Below, piece after piece: positions 41,485-50,187 of a DNA stretch of 59,192 bases. The number at the start of each line of letters is the position of its first letter. The stretch's first letter is position 1. The stretch is from Candidatus Poribacteria bacterium (GTDB lineage: Bacteria; Poribacteria; WGA-4E; WGA-3G). The DNA lies in NCBI GenBank assembly GCA_021295715.1, contig JAGWBV010000062.1:1-59192 (forward strand), read 5' to 3'. Both the position numbers and the translations under genes were made by a program. The notes beneath the pieces were generated by a model. The model searched no databases and was not told the DNA's origin. It saw only the letters and a list, made by a program, of their open reading frames with translations.

Positions 41485-44400
41485 GTGAGGAGCAAAAAGG
41501 AAATTCCTGCTGAGAGTAAGTCGTATTCTGCTTTGTTCTTTATTCTATCCGGATTGTTAGGACTGGTGACGATATGGGGATTCTGGGATGAGATGATTAC
41601 TCGGCGTCCTTGGAAGCAGATCCAGCAGCAATTTTATCAATATGAGTATGAAAAAACACACGCGGAATTAGAGAACGCAAAATTGGCTTTGCCTGAACTG
41701 CCGACACCTCAAGAGCCTGATGCTAAGGAGCTCGCAAGGTTAACGAAGGAGGTCAGGAACGCCCAGGTTTCCTTAGAAGAAGCCTTACAGGAACGCAAAT
41801 TCCGACAGAGCGAATCCGATGCCATTAACTATAAATATCAGCACAGCCTCCACGAAGCCAAGGGTAAACACAATGAGACTGTTGACAAGTGGCAGAAGAA
41901 GTTAGCAGATTTTGAGTCCCAAATTGAAGGCGAACTCACCGAAGCCGTTTTGGGAGCGGAAGCTGCTTTTGCAAACACAAATATAGCTCTGGCGCAGTTT
42001 TATCAAGCCAATGGAGACGCACAAAGTGCCCTGAGCACCTACCTCATCGCCCTGAAATATAGTCCTACAGATACGGAAATTGCTACGGGTATCACCGCCG
42101 CACAAGCATCCCTTCAATCACTGCAAGCAGACAAAGCAAAACACGACGACGTTGCACGTCTTGAAGAAAAACTGCATTCGGTGGGTGGTATCAAGCGAAC
42201 CTTTTTGGGGAGTCTATTAGAGAATCCTTTCCGTGAAACACGGACCATCGTTCAATATTATCTTGAAGACTTCAGTCATACCGCAGACAGGTGTGCTACA
42301 TGTCACTTCTCCGCAGACACGGAGGGTTACGAACAATCCGCACAAGAGGTGTTTGAAGTAGAAGGTGATGGCGAAAATCCTGTTGCCCATCGTCTCAAGC
42401 ACGCAAGCGTCAAGGTCGGTAGTGAAAATGTTATAATTGATGGATTTGAGGCGGAAGCCGATGAATATACATTAGTGGAAAACGGTACACTTACCTTCAG
42501 TGACGTGGATGTCTTCGGTGAAGTTGAAATCTCTTATGAGACCGGTTATCGTTCCGTCCTTCAAACGCATCCTCACCGAGATGTCCTTCTCGCCAAACAT
42601 CCCGTTGATAGATTTGGGTGTACGCTGTGCCACGGTGGGCAGGGGCAGGCGCTCACGGCGAAAGCCGCCCACGCTTTGACACATGCTGAATACTGGCTCA
42701 CGCCTGTACTCGGATTAGATGAGCATACCGGTAGAACATCCGAAGAGACGAAAGGCTATATGGAATCTAACTGTCGTCGCTGCCACGATGGCGTGATGAT
42801 GTTAGATTACGGTGTGAACCCAGAAACGGATGAACCGCAGGATTATGCACCGAATTTGACGAACGGATTGGCCCTCTTTGAAGACCTTGGATGTCACGGA
42901 TGTCACGCTGTTGAAGGGTATAGTGCCCTTGATAATATCGCCAAAGTCGCTCCATCACTTGCGAAAGTCGGCAGTAAGGTGAAAGATACAGCGTGGCTTG
43001 AAAGTTGGATTAAGAACCCTGAAGCTTATCTATCAGATGCGAAAATGCCCAATTTCTTCCCAGCCGACGGTATGACGCAGATTGTCTACCTTAAAAATGG
43101 TGGGATGCGCACCGGGGTTGTTACCAAAACAGCCAATGGCATTGTCATTAAAACAGACGATAGCACAGAATATCCTTACCCTGATAGTTATGTCCTCCGC
43201 ATTGTTGATGAGGTGAAATCTATCTCGGCTTACCTTGCTGCGATGAATGATGCGGCATTGGATGCATCCAATGCCAAGTATTCCACGTCCGAAAGTGCTA
43301 TTAAAGCAGGCGAGGAAACCGTCAAAACTGTTGGTTGCCTCACATGTCATGCTGTCGATGGTTTAGGGAGTGATTTTGCCCCGGCACTTGACAGTGTTGG
43401 CACAAAGGTTACGGCGAGCTACCTCCATCAGTGGATTAGCGATCCAAAAGCATACGACCCGGATACGAGTATGCCGAGTTTACGGTTAAGCACCAGCGAG
43501 ATTGACAACGTCGTCGCCTATCTGATGAGTTTGCAAAAAGCAACGACCAACGCAGTTACCGAATCCATCGGCGAAGTAGATGTAGCCGAAGGTGAAGCAC
43601 TCGTCAGAACTTATGGATGTTTCGGTTGTCACGAGATTCCCGGTTTTGAAAATGAGTCGAAGGTCGGTGCGGATCTCGGCGAATTCGGTGCGAAATTAGC
43701 TGATGAACTTGACTTCGGCGACACGGTGGGCATTGAACACAGTTGGACGGGGTGGACGCTCGGTAAAGTTACCAATCCACGACGTTATCAAACCCGCCGG
43801 ATTGTTTCTCGGATGCCAGTCTTCCAGATTAGCGATGAAGACGCGAGAGCGATCGCCGTGCTTTTGAAGAGTTTTCAACCGGAGCAGTATCCGCTGAGTT
43901 ATATCCATAACCGATCCGAGAAATTGAACGACATTGATGCGGGTAGACGATTGGTCAAGAAATATAACTGCACCGGATGCCACGAGATTGAAGGCGCGGG
44001 CGGTGATTATCAGGATGTTATCATTGCACATGAAGGGTTGAGCGAGATGGTTGCCAAGCAAGTGGCACCGCCACCCTTGAAAGCGGAAGGCGCAAGAGTG
44101 TATCCAGATTGGTTATTTACATTCCTCAAAGAACCCTCAGACATCCGATACGGACTCAAAGTCCGGATGCCGACATTCGGATTATCTGATGACGAGGCGA
44201 CAACGCTGGTTAAATACTTCTCCGCGCTTGATAATGAACCATTCCCTTATGAAACGCTTGAAACGCCAACACCGACGAGTGCTGAATTACGAGTCGGGAA
44301 GCAGATTTTTGACGTGCTTCAGTGTATTTCCTGCCATCCAGCAAAAGGTGAGACTATTCCTGAAGGAAGTGACAAGGCAGGACGACCAGATCTCGCACTG

Positions 44401-44595
44401 GCGAAAGAGCGACTCAAGGCGGATTGGCTCATTGATTGGATGAAAGATCCGCAGTCCTTCCAGCCCGGAACAGCGATGCCGCAAGCATGGCCCCTCGTTG
44501 GTGGACAACACATGCCACTCGATGGTTATGCTGACAATGATGCTGAAAAACAGATTCGACTCGTCCGAGATTACCTCATCTCCTTGGAACGCTAA
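41485..44595 (+). CDS. Membrane-anchored octahaem cytochrome c
   Basis: A 1036-residue protein. One span at residues 15-33, then a coiled coil (about 75-150), a short TPR-like stretch (FYQANGDAQSALSTYLIALKYSP, ~172-194), then eight CxxCH haem sites with first Cys at residues 270, 379, 430, 470, 618, 712, 829 and 947. Several haem modules repeat a pattern ending in a WL-x-x-W/F-hx-x-P line (for example WLESWIKNPEAYLSDAKMP). A beta segment (MRTGVVTKTANGIVIKTDD) recurs in the di-haem protein at 48548. GTG start with GGGAG. It probably replaces cytochrome c1 as electron acceptor of the bc-type complex. The TAA stop abuts an inverted R1 end. Confidence 0.9.
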   Translation: MRSKKEIPAESKSYSALFFILSGLLGLVTIWGFWDEMITRRPWKQIQQQFYQYEYEKTHAELENAKLALPELPTPQEPDAKELARLTKEVRNAQVSLEEALQERKFRQSESDAINYKYQHSLHEAKGKHNETVDKWQKKLADFESQIEGELTEAVLGAEAAFANTNIALAQFYQANGDAQSALSTYLIALKYSPTDTEIATGITAAQASLQSLQADKAKHDDVARLEEKLHSVGGIKRTFLGSLLENPFRETRTIVQYYLEDFSHTADRCATCHFSADTEGYEQSAQEVFEVEGDGENPVAHRLKHASVKVGSENVIIDGFEAEADEYTLVENGTLTFSDVDVFGEVEISYETGYRSVLQTHPHRDVLLAKHPVDRFGCTLCHGGQGQALTAKAAHALTHAEYWLTPVLGLDEHTGRTSEETKGYMESNCRRCHDGVMMLDYGVNPETDEPQDYAPNLTNGLALFEDLGCHGCHAVEGYSALDNIAKVAPSLAKVGSKVKDTAWLESWIKNPEAYLSDAKMPNFFPADGMTQIVYLKNGGMRTGVVTKTANGIVIKTDDSTEYPYPDSYVLRIVDEVKSISAYLAAMNDAALDASNAKYSTSESAIKAGEETVKTVGCLTCHAVDGLGSDFAPALDSVGTKVTASYLHQWISDPKAYDPDTSMPSLRLSTSEIDNVVAYLMSLQKATTNAVTESIGEVDVAEGEALVRTYGCFGCHEIPGFENESKVGADLGEFGAKLADELDFGDTVGIEHSWTGWTLGKVTNPRRYQTRRIVSRMPVFQISDEDARAIAVLLKSFQPEQYPLSYIHNRSEKLNDIDAGRRLVKKYNCTGCHEIEGAGGDYQDVIIAHEGLSEMVAKQVAPPPLKAEGARVYPDWLFTFLKEPSDIRYGLKVRMPTFGLSDDEATTLVKYFSALDNEPFPYETLETPTPTSAELRVGKQIFDVLQCISCHPAKGETIPEGSDKAGRPDLALAKERLKADWLIDWMKDPQSFQPGTAMPQAWPLVGGQHMPLDGYADNDAEKQIRLVRDYLISLER

Positions 44596-44807
44596 TTTTA
44601 CCTTGCGGAGAAATTGCACGTGTTAAGACTTTTGCGTGTTTTTGCTTGGGTATTTCTGCGTATTGTTGTAGGCTGCTGTCTTGGGGAAACTCAAACCTGT
44701 AGTCCGTAATGAAATGGAGGTGTTTTTGCTTGGGTATTTCTTCAGATAGATGGAACGCATCCGACATTTCAAACGCCCTTTATTACTCCGCAAGGAATAA
44801 TTAAAAA
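44594..44807. repeat. R1 repeats around the octahaem / monohaem cytochrome junction
   Basis: An inverted right-module end (reverse complement CCGCAAGGTAAAATTA, 44594-44609) abuts the upstream stop. A middle module follows at 44635-44660. A complete forward R1 copy occupies 44704-44807 (CCGTAATGAAATGGAGG to CCGCAAGGAATAATTAAAAA) and ends directly at the ATG of the next gene. Confidence 0.8.
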
Positions 44808-45164
44808 ATGAGACACCTTGTGGTCATTATCGTCATGATTATGGTATGGCTCAACGGCTTAATCTGGTTGGCTAAGCAGGTTGACCCGAGTACGAAGTAT
44901 CAGTCAGAGGTTGAATACAAGTACGCTCGGTATTGCGCTGGATGCCATGGCAACAACGGAGAGGGCAACGGACGCATCGGACGTTTCAAAAGGTTGGATC
45001 CCGCAGACCTGACAGACAGCGATCTCTGGGATATGCACAGTGATGAACAATTGCTGGATAGCATCAATGCTGGAAAGGACGATATGCCGGCGTTCTACTA
45101 TTACCTCAGTGATGAGGAACAACGGGAGATTCTCGCCTATATTAAGGAGATGTTTCGTCCGTAA
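44808..45164 (+). CDS. Monohaem cytochrome c, membrane-anchored
   Basis: A 118-residue protein with an N-terminal signal anchor (residues 4-22) and one haem site, CAGCHGNNGEGNG (first Cys43). The axial Met is probably in the KDDMPAFYYYLSDEEQ segment. It is small and basic-acidic mixed, as in electron-shuttling class I cytochromes. It lies between the octahaem protein and the first cupredoxin. Its start codon is reached directly from the R1 repeat. Confidence 0.88.
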   Translation: MRHLVVIIVMIMVWLNGLIWLAKQVDPSTKYQSEVEYKYARYCAGCHGNNGEGNGRIGRFKRLDPADLTDSDLWDMHSDEQLLDSINAGKDDMPAFYYYLSDEEQREILAYIKEMFRP

Positions 45165-45217
45165 TTTGAAAGTGAGTCTTTAGAAAAAATTAATTTGAAT
45201 TTTATAGGTCTATTTAT

Positions 45218-45247
45218 TTGCATCCTAAAACTTTGGGGTGTTAATAT
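45218..45247 (+). promoter_or_regulatory. Possible internal promoter before the first cupredoxin
   Basis: TTGCAT and TAATAT lie 18 bases apart, 40 bases before the start codon, in an AT-rich spacer. Confidence 0.35.
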
Positions 45248-45286
45248 ATTGCAGGAAATTTAAAACATATAAGGAGAAGCCAAATT

Positions 45287-46036
45287 ATGAAAATTTTCGT
45301 CTCCCTGCTTGTTAGCACGATGCTTGCAAGTGCTGCGTTCGCAGGGACCATCACCGGCACCGTAATGTATGAAGGCGACGCCCCGGCGCGTCCTGCCTTA
45401 ACGGCTACCAAAGATCAACATTGCATTGACGCTGTAACAGGCACGAAATCTGAAGCTCTCGTTGTCTCAAAGGGCAAGGGTATTAAAAACGTCGTTATTT
45501 ACGCTCGCGTCCGTGGCGCAAAACCTGTCGTTCCGGATAAGAACCCAGTGATGGACCAGAAGGCATGCGCTTACTACCCGCACGTCCTCGCAATTGTTGC
45601 TGGCTCTACTGTTGATATTACCTCCAGTGATCCGGTCGCACACAACGTCCACTCTCACGCGAAAAAGAACGACGCGATAAACTATCAGATTCCACAACCC
45701 GGCAAAATCATCCCGCACAAAGTCGAAAAAGCTGAGGAAATTAAGTTCACATGCGATATCCACGCATGGATGACCGGTTACATTGTTGCTGTTCCTAACA
45801 ACTTTTTCACGGTTACGGGTTACAAAAATGCTGACGGCGCATGGATCAGTTCTGATGACTATGAAAAATCCACCGATACGGGTAGTTATTCGATCGCTGA
45901 TGTACCAGCCGGTAGAGCCCGTGTTGTCGCATGGCATGAGGAACTCGGTTCAGCAAACAAAACCGTTGAAGTGCCAGCAAGTGGTGATATTGCTGTGAGC
46001 TTCACAAGTGCTGACTTCAAGAAACGCACAAAATAA
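45287..46036 (+). CDS. Exported cupredoxin-like protein, first paralogue
   Basis: A 249-residue periplasmic protein with a signal peptide (residues 1-19, ASAAFAG). The family pattern is a GTITGTVMYEGDAP strand, then a plastocyanin-like copper site with His in PVAHNVHS and Cys, His and Met in FTCDIHAWMTG. A C-terminal CarboxypepD_reg-like strand set follows (YSIADVPAGRARVVAWHEELG). It probably carries electrons between the cytochromes of this cluster and an oxidase. A good AAGGAG ribosome site is present. A close paralogue is at 52783. Confidence 0.85.
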   Translation: MKIFVSLLVSTMLASAAFAGTITGTVMYEGDAPARPALTATKDQHCIDAVTGTKSEALVVSKGKGIKNVVIYARVRGAKPVVPDKNPVMDQKACAYYPHVLAIVAGSTVDITSSDPVAHNVHSHAKKNDAINYQIPQPGKIIPHKVEKAEEIKFTCDIHAWMTGYIVAVPNNFFTVTGYKNADGAWISSDDYEKSTDTGSYSIADVPAGRARVVAWHEELGSANKTVEVPASGDIAVSFTSADFKKRTK

Positions 46037-46048
46037 ATAGCATTGTCC

Positions 46049-46071
46049 CGCAAGCCCACACGCGGCTTGCG
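46049..46071 (+). other. Hairpin after the first cupredoxin gene
   Basis: CGCAAGCC (46049-46056) pairs with GGCTTGCG (46064-46071). No T-tract follows, so it may attenuate or stabilise the message rather than terminate it. Confidence 0.4.
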
Positions 46072-46077
46072 TCGCAA

Positions 46078-46213
46078 TCAGTTTTCGGCGGTCAGTAAGC
46101 AATTCTTTTTGCTGACGGGAACCGAAAACCTATGGCTGATAGCCTGTTTGATTTGATAGTTTCGGAAAACCGAAAGGGGGCCGCTGACAGCCGACAGCTG
46201 ACTGCCGAAAGCC
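46078..46213. repeat. R3 palindromic repeat before the CydA-like gene
   Basis: CAGTTTTCGGCGGTCAGTAA then GCAATTCTTTTTGCTGACGG and GAACCGAAAACC form nested arms; CCGCTGACAGCCGACAGC and TGACTGCCGAAAGCC follow and reach the ATG at 46214. No Shine-Dalgarno sequence is visible. Confidence 0.5.
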
Positions 46214-48115
46214 ATGAAAATATCTAAAAAGAGAATCTATCTTATACTTGGCTGTGTACTCTTCGCTTATGCCGTGATGGCTGTTGCGCCGGTATTTGCA
46301 CAGGACGCAACCGAGGCAGAATATCGCGCCTTCCCGAAGATTGGTAGCCGAAATGCAGCATGGATCGCTGCCCAACTCCACCTGTTGTTCGGATCTTTTA
46401 TTCTCGGGGTCCCAATGTTTGCCGTTATCATTGAATTTATCGGCTGGAAGACAAAGGACATGCGATATGACCGGATGGCGCAGGAGTTTATCAAGCTCTG
46501 TATGGGCGCGTTTTCAACGACAGCCTTGCTCGGTGGTGTGCTCGTCTTCATCCTCATCTGGTGTTATCCCAAGGTCATGACGAAACTCAGTGGGATATTC
46601 GGACCGACGATGATTTTTTACGTCATCCTATTCTTCGGCGAAACCTTTACGCTTTACCTTTACTCCTACGGATGGGATAAGATGCAGGGACGTCATAAGG
46701 GATGGCATCTCTTCCTCGGCGTGCTTCTGAATGTATTCGGCACTGCGATTATGTTCGTTTCTAACTCGTGGTTGAGTTACCAAACCAGTCCGGCAACCCA
46801 ATACGGCGTACTCTCCGAAGGAAGACGGAAATCTTGGATTGAGGAGAAATTGGCTGCAGATCCAGCACTCACGCCTGAAACCGCTATGGAAGGTGTCACA
46901 AGCCATACAATGGTGCCGCTCCACAATGAGACAACAGGCGAGTTCATGGGAACCGTTTGGGATGCTGTCAACAATTTTACATGGATGCCTGTTAATATCC
47001 ATCGTCTCGTCGGTAACATTGCCTTCGGGGGCTCGATTGTGGCGGCTTATGCAGCGTTCCGATTCCTCGTCGCGAAGACGAAAGAGGACAAAGCCCACTA
47101 CGATTGGATGGGCTATACCGGAAACTTCATCGCGCTCTGTGGATTGATACCCCTGCCTTTCCTCGGTTATTGGCTCGGTAGAGAAATCTACATGTTCAAT
47201 AACACAATGGGCATTAACATGATGGGTAGCCTCTTCTCTTGGTTATTTATTATTCAGGCAGTGATGATTGGTGTCCTGTTTATTGGCGCGAACTACTACC
47301 TCTGGTCAGGCATGGGACGGATCGAAGGGGCGGAGATCTATGCACGATACCGTCCGTATATGATTACCGTTATCGTTATTTGTGTCGCAATCTGGATGAC
47401 CCCGCGGACGCTCTCTAAAATTTCAACTGCCAGTGAACTGAGCGCGATGGGCGGTGCAAACCACCCACACCTCGGATTGTTCGGCTTGATGACTGCCAAA
47501 AATACGGCAGTTAACATCATCATTCTCACGACTTTCTTGAGTTTCCTATTTTATCGGCGTTCCGGTAAGACACCTACGGCAAGTTGGAAAAAGGTTGGCA
47601 ACATCGCTATTTCTTCGATCTTTTTCCTCGCGACCATCTCAATCGTGGTTATCGGCATCGTTGGGTTTACCGTTCCGACAGATTTGCGGGTCAATATCCT
47701 TACGCCTTATCAGGTCTTGGTTGCGCTCGCGGTGATGGCAGTTGTCACAATCCTTGATATTTTCATGTACCGCAAGGCGACAACGTCCGGCACTATCAAA
47801 TGGGGCGAAATGACAGACCGCTCCCAATATGTGTTAATTCTCGTTGCCATTACGTTCACGTCCTTGATGGGACTGATGGGATACGCACGCTCAGGGCTTC
47901 GAGAGGCGTGGCATATCTTCGGAGTCATGCAGGATACCTCTGCTGATGCCTTTACACCGCTTCTCAGCGAGGCAGTGAACATGGTAGCAATTATCATGGT
48001 GATTTTCTTCGCACTCGTTGGGTTTATTTTCTGGCTCGGTTTGTGGGGCGAAAAGAAGAAGCAAGAAGCAGCAACTACCGCCGAAGCAGCGGTTCCTGCT
48101 GAAGGTGATGACTAA
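46214..48115 (+). CDS. CydA-like (bd-type) membrane oxidoreductase subunit
   Basis: A 633-residue protein with a signal peptide (ending PVFAQDA) and about 14 membrane spans. It aligns with the CydA core: His in AQLHLLFGSFILGVPMF at the b595 ligand place, Glu in FFGETFTLYLYSYGWDKM, and His in WMPVNIHRLVGNIAFGGS as the b558-type ligand. It lacks the usual Q-loop and GRQPW motif, is about 200 residues longer, and has no CydB partner. Similar CydA-like proteins are known from nitrite-oxidising and anammox bacteria, where they sit with cytochromes and cupredoxins. Role here is inferred: a membrane haem protein oxidising or feeding cytochrome c rather than quinol. Confidence 0.75.
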   Translation: MKISKKRIYLILGCVLFAYAVMAVAPVFAQDATEAEYRAFPKIGSRNAAWIAAQLHLLFGSFILGVPMFAVIIEFIGWKTKDMRYDRMAQEFIKLCMGAFSTTALLGGVLVFILIWCYPKVMTKLSGIFGPTMIFYVILFFGETFTLYLYSYGWDKMQGRHKGWHLFLGVLLNVFGTAIMFVSNSWLSYQTSPATQYGVLSEGRRKSWIEEKLAADPALTPETAMEGVTSHTMVPLHNETTGEFMGTVWDAVNNFTWMPVNIHRLVGNIAFGGSIVAAYAAFRFLVAKTKEDKAHYDWMGYTGNFIALCGLIPLPFLGYWLGREIYMFNNTMGINMMGSLFSWLFIIQAVMIGVLFIGANYYLWSGMGRIEGAEIYARYRPYMITVIVICVAIWMTPRTLSKISTASELSAMGGANHPHLGLFGLMTAKNTAVNIIILTTFLSFLFYRRSGKTPTASWKKVGNIAISSIFFLATISIVVIGIVGFTVPTDLRVNILTPYQVLVALAVMAVVTILDIFMYRKATTSGTIKWGEMTDRSQYVLILVAITFTSLMGLMGYARSGLREAWHIFGVMQDTSADAFTPLLSEAVNMVAIIMVIFFALVGFIFWLGLWGEKKKQEAATTAEAAVPAEGDD

Positions 48116-48142
48116 CACGGGTTAGAAACGTAACTTTTGTGA

Positions 48143-48202
48143 CGGGGCGTACGGAAACGTTAAAGTTCAAACCCACGTCATTTAACCGCAAGGAATAATT
48201 AG
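48143..48202 (+). repeat. R1 right-half remnant
   Basis: Ends in ACCGCAAGGAATAATTAGAG at 48185-48204; no gene follows. It lies 20 bases before a MITE, within a 431-base gene-free stretch (48116-48547) made up almost entirely of repeats. Confidence 0.6.
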
Positions 48203-48225
48203 AGAGCGGTAGAACAAAGTGCCTA

Positions 48226-48307
48226 GTGCTGTGTCAAGTTGAGTTTGATAGTATTGTCAGTTGGGTTGAAGGGATTTTCCCTGTAGGGGCAGTCCCTGAC
48301 ACAGCAC
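48226..48307. mobile_element. MITE-like element R2, copy C (82 bp)
   Basis: Perfect 11-bp terminal inverted repeats GTGCTGTGTCA (48226-48236) and TGACACAGCAC (48297-48307), flanked by TA on both sides (48224-48225, 48308-48309); the flanking CTAG extends the symmetry. The interior matches copy B throughout. Confidence 0.88.
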
Positions 48308-48335
48308 TAGCTCGTAATGAAAATTTTTAATAGTT

Positions 48336-48547
48336 CGCAAGGCGTTAAATGAAGGGGTTAGTTTCATAACGATTTTTGGGTGTCTCCGCCTGCGCCATTG
48401 TTGCAGGCTGCTGTCTTAAGCTAATTTTACATAACCGTAGTCTGTAGCGGAGTGGAAGACGGGTCTACGGAGAGGAACTTGAAGGTCTCCAACCCACCTC
48501 ATCGAACCGCAAGGAATAATTAAAAATCCGCAAGGAATAATTAAAAA
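48336..48547 (+). repeat. R1 repeat before the di-haem cytochrome gene
   Basis: Begins near a lone copy of CGCAAGGCGTTAAA (48336-48349, same 14-mer as at 9932). It continues with GCTGTCTTAAGCTAATTTTA (also at the window end), a diverged left module, and two successive right modules CCGCAAGGAATAATTAAAA. The second ends directly at the ATG 48548. Confidence 0.7.
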
Positions 48548-50062
48548 ATGTCAAGGAATATGCTCGTAAAAATTGCGAGTCTCATCTTAATGGTGGTAAG
48601 TTTCATCGCCTATATTGCGGGGGCATCCGCGTTTCCGATCGCCTCGGAGAATTTATTGCCGTGGTCGGTCTGGTTTTTGGTTTCGGTAATCATAAACATC
48701 ATTTTGTGGTCCAGCGTCATGAAGCTGTTGACGTTTTCACTGGCTGTGATCTGGTTTTATGCTTTTGTCGCGGGACTTGTCCCGGAAAGTTCGACAGCCG
48801 TGAGCGCAACTGAAGTTGATAGGACCGATCCGGAGGGAGCGGCTGAGCAGGGTGCCTTGATTTTTAATGGCAAAGGACAGTGTAGCGCGTGTCATACAGT
48901 GGATACTTCTGCGCCGAAAGGGAGATGTCCAGATTTGACGGACATTGGTATTAACGCTGCGAATCGCATACCCGGTATGGACGCGAAAACATATTTGATT
49001 GAATCGCTATATTTCCCGTGGAACCATCTTGTCCCCGGCTACGGCAAGATTATGCCAGAGATATGGAAAGCTCCGATTGCGCTCACCCAAGCCGAAATTG
49101 AATTCGTTATCGCTTACCTTCAGAGTCTCGGTGGTGAGATTGATCTCACGCCGTTTGATGAACCTATAATAAGACCCAAAGAAGGAACAGTTATTGAAGT
49201 ACTTCCACCCATACTTACCGGTGATCCAGAACTCGGCAAAAAGGTTTTTGTGACGGCGGCGTGTATCTCGTGCCACGCTGTGATAGGTATAGAAAGTCCA
49301 GCTGCAGGTGAGACGAGCACAGAAGATTTTGAAATCGTCACTGCGCCGGACCTCTCTGAAATAGCCGCCTTTAACGACATGCGGTATCTTGAGGAGTCAA
49401 TCCTGAAACCGAGTGCTCAGATTGTGAGCGGTTACGGTGCCGTTATCGTCCGTGCTAACGGAACGACCTATCAAGGAACGCTTGTCTCGCAGGATACGGA
49501 ACAGATTGTCGTCCGAACCAAAACGGCAGACGGCGTTGAAGAGGAGCATACCCTCTTATTGAGCGAACTTGATGATGAACCGATTGAAGAACTTAGCAAT
49601 CTACAAGCAAGAGGTTATTTTACGTTGACGCTAACGCCTACGGATTCGGATGCTCCGGTAAGCGGTGAAATCGTTTCGGAAACCGATGACACTGTGACAC
49701 TTAAGATCGGTGGCGAAGACCGGTCGTTTTCCAAAACAGACGTGAAAAGCCAGATGACTGTTATCACTTTTGATGGTGATGAAATTGTTGGCGACTACGT
49801 TTCAGGCTCGATGGACGACGACGAAATTGTTCTAATCGTTGACGGAAGCGAAGAAATATTTGATACATTTGATCTTGAGGAAGCTACCTTCACCCGTGCC
49901 TCCGGCAAGAAGTTACTGGTCACATCGCCGATGCCCGAAAACTTCCCGCTACTGTTATCGGTATCAGATATGAGCAATTTGCTCTCCTTCTTGAGCACGC
50001 TTACGGGCGCAGCCGCGGAAGCAGTTTCTGACGGGGCAGCGGAGGCAATTCCGGCAGAATAG
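48548..50062 (+). CDS. Membrane-anchored di-haem cytochrome c
   Basis: A 504-residue protein. Three N-terminal spans (residues 6-28, 37-55 and 58-76) are followed by two haem sites, CSACH (Cys112) and CISCH (Cys239). A beta-rich region (about 290-440) follows with ANGTTYQGTLVSQDTEQIVV, the pattern seen in putative haem-binding proteins of planctomycetes and in the octahaem protein upstream. Probable role: membrane-bound relay working with the CydA-like subunit. Its start codon abuts the R1 repeat end. Confidence 0.85.
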   Translation: MSRNMLVKIASLILMVVSFIAYIAGASAFPIASENLLPWSVWFLVSVIINIILWSSVMKLLTFSLAVIWFYAFVAGLVPESSTAVSATEVDRTDPEGAAEQGALIFNGKGQCSACHTVDTSAPKGRCPDLTDIGINAANRIPGMDAKTYLIESLYFPWNHLVPGYGKIMPEIWKAPIALTQAEIEFVIAYLQSLGGEIDLTPFDEPIIRPKEGTVIEVLPPILTGDPELGKKVFVTAACISCHAVIGIESPAAGETSTEDFEIVTAPDLSEIAAFNDMRYLEESILKPSAQIVSGYGAVIVRANGTTYQGTLVSQDTEQIVVRTKTADGVEEEHTLLLSELDDEPIEELSNLQARGYFTLTLTPTDSDAPVSGEIVSETDDTVTLKIGGEDRSFSKTDVKSQMTVITFDGDEIVGDYVSGSMDDDEIVLIVDGSEEIFDTFDLEEATFTRASGKKLLVTSPMPENFPLLLSVSDMSNLLSFLSTLTGAAAEAVSDGAAEAIPAE

Positions 50063-50103
50063 AAAACCGACGACTGACAACTGATAACCCTCTAAACCAT
50101 AGT

Positions 50104-50187
50104 CCGTAATGTAATGGAGGACGGATATACGTAAAGGCACTTTATTTATGAAACCTGCCTAACCGAACCGCAAGGTAATATTAAAAG
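50104..50187 (+). repeat. R1 repeat before the 258-residue cytochrome gene
   Basis: CCGTAATGTAATGGAGG at the left and CCGCAAGGTAATATTAAAAG at the right, ending exactly at ATG 50188. An R3 fragment (CCGACGACTGACAACTGA) lies just before it at 50067-50084. Confidence 0.8.

Noticed and set aside
46049-46071. Intrinsic terminator after the first cupredoxin gene
   Set aside because: The hairpin is strong but has no T-tract, and the same-strand respiratory genes continue.
15803-48115. The protein at 46214 as the partner of the cydB at 17146
   Set aside because: A normal cydA lies directly before that cydB; the distant CydA-like protein differs in length and lacks quinol-site motifs.
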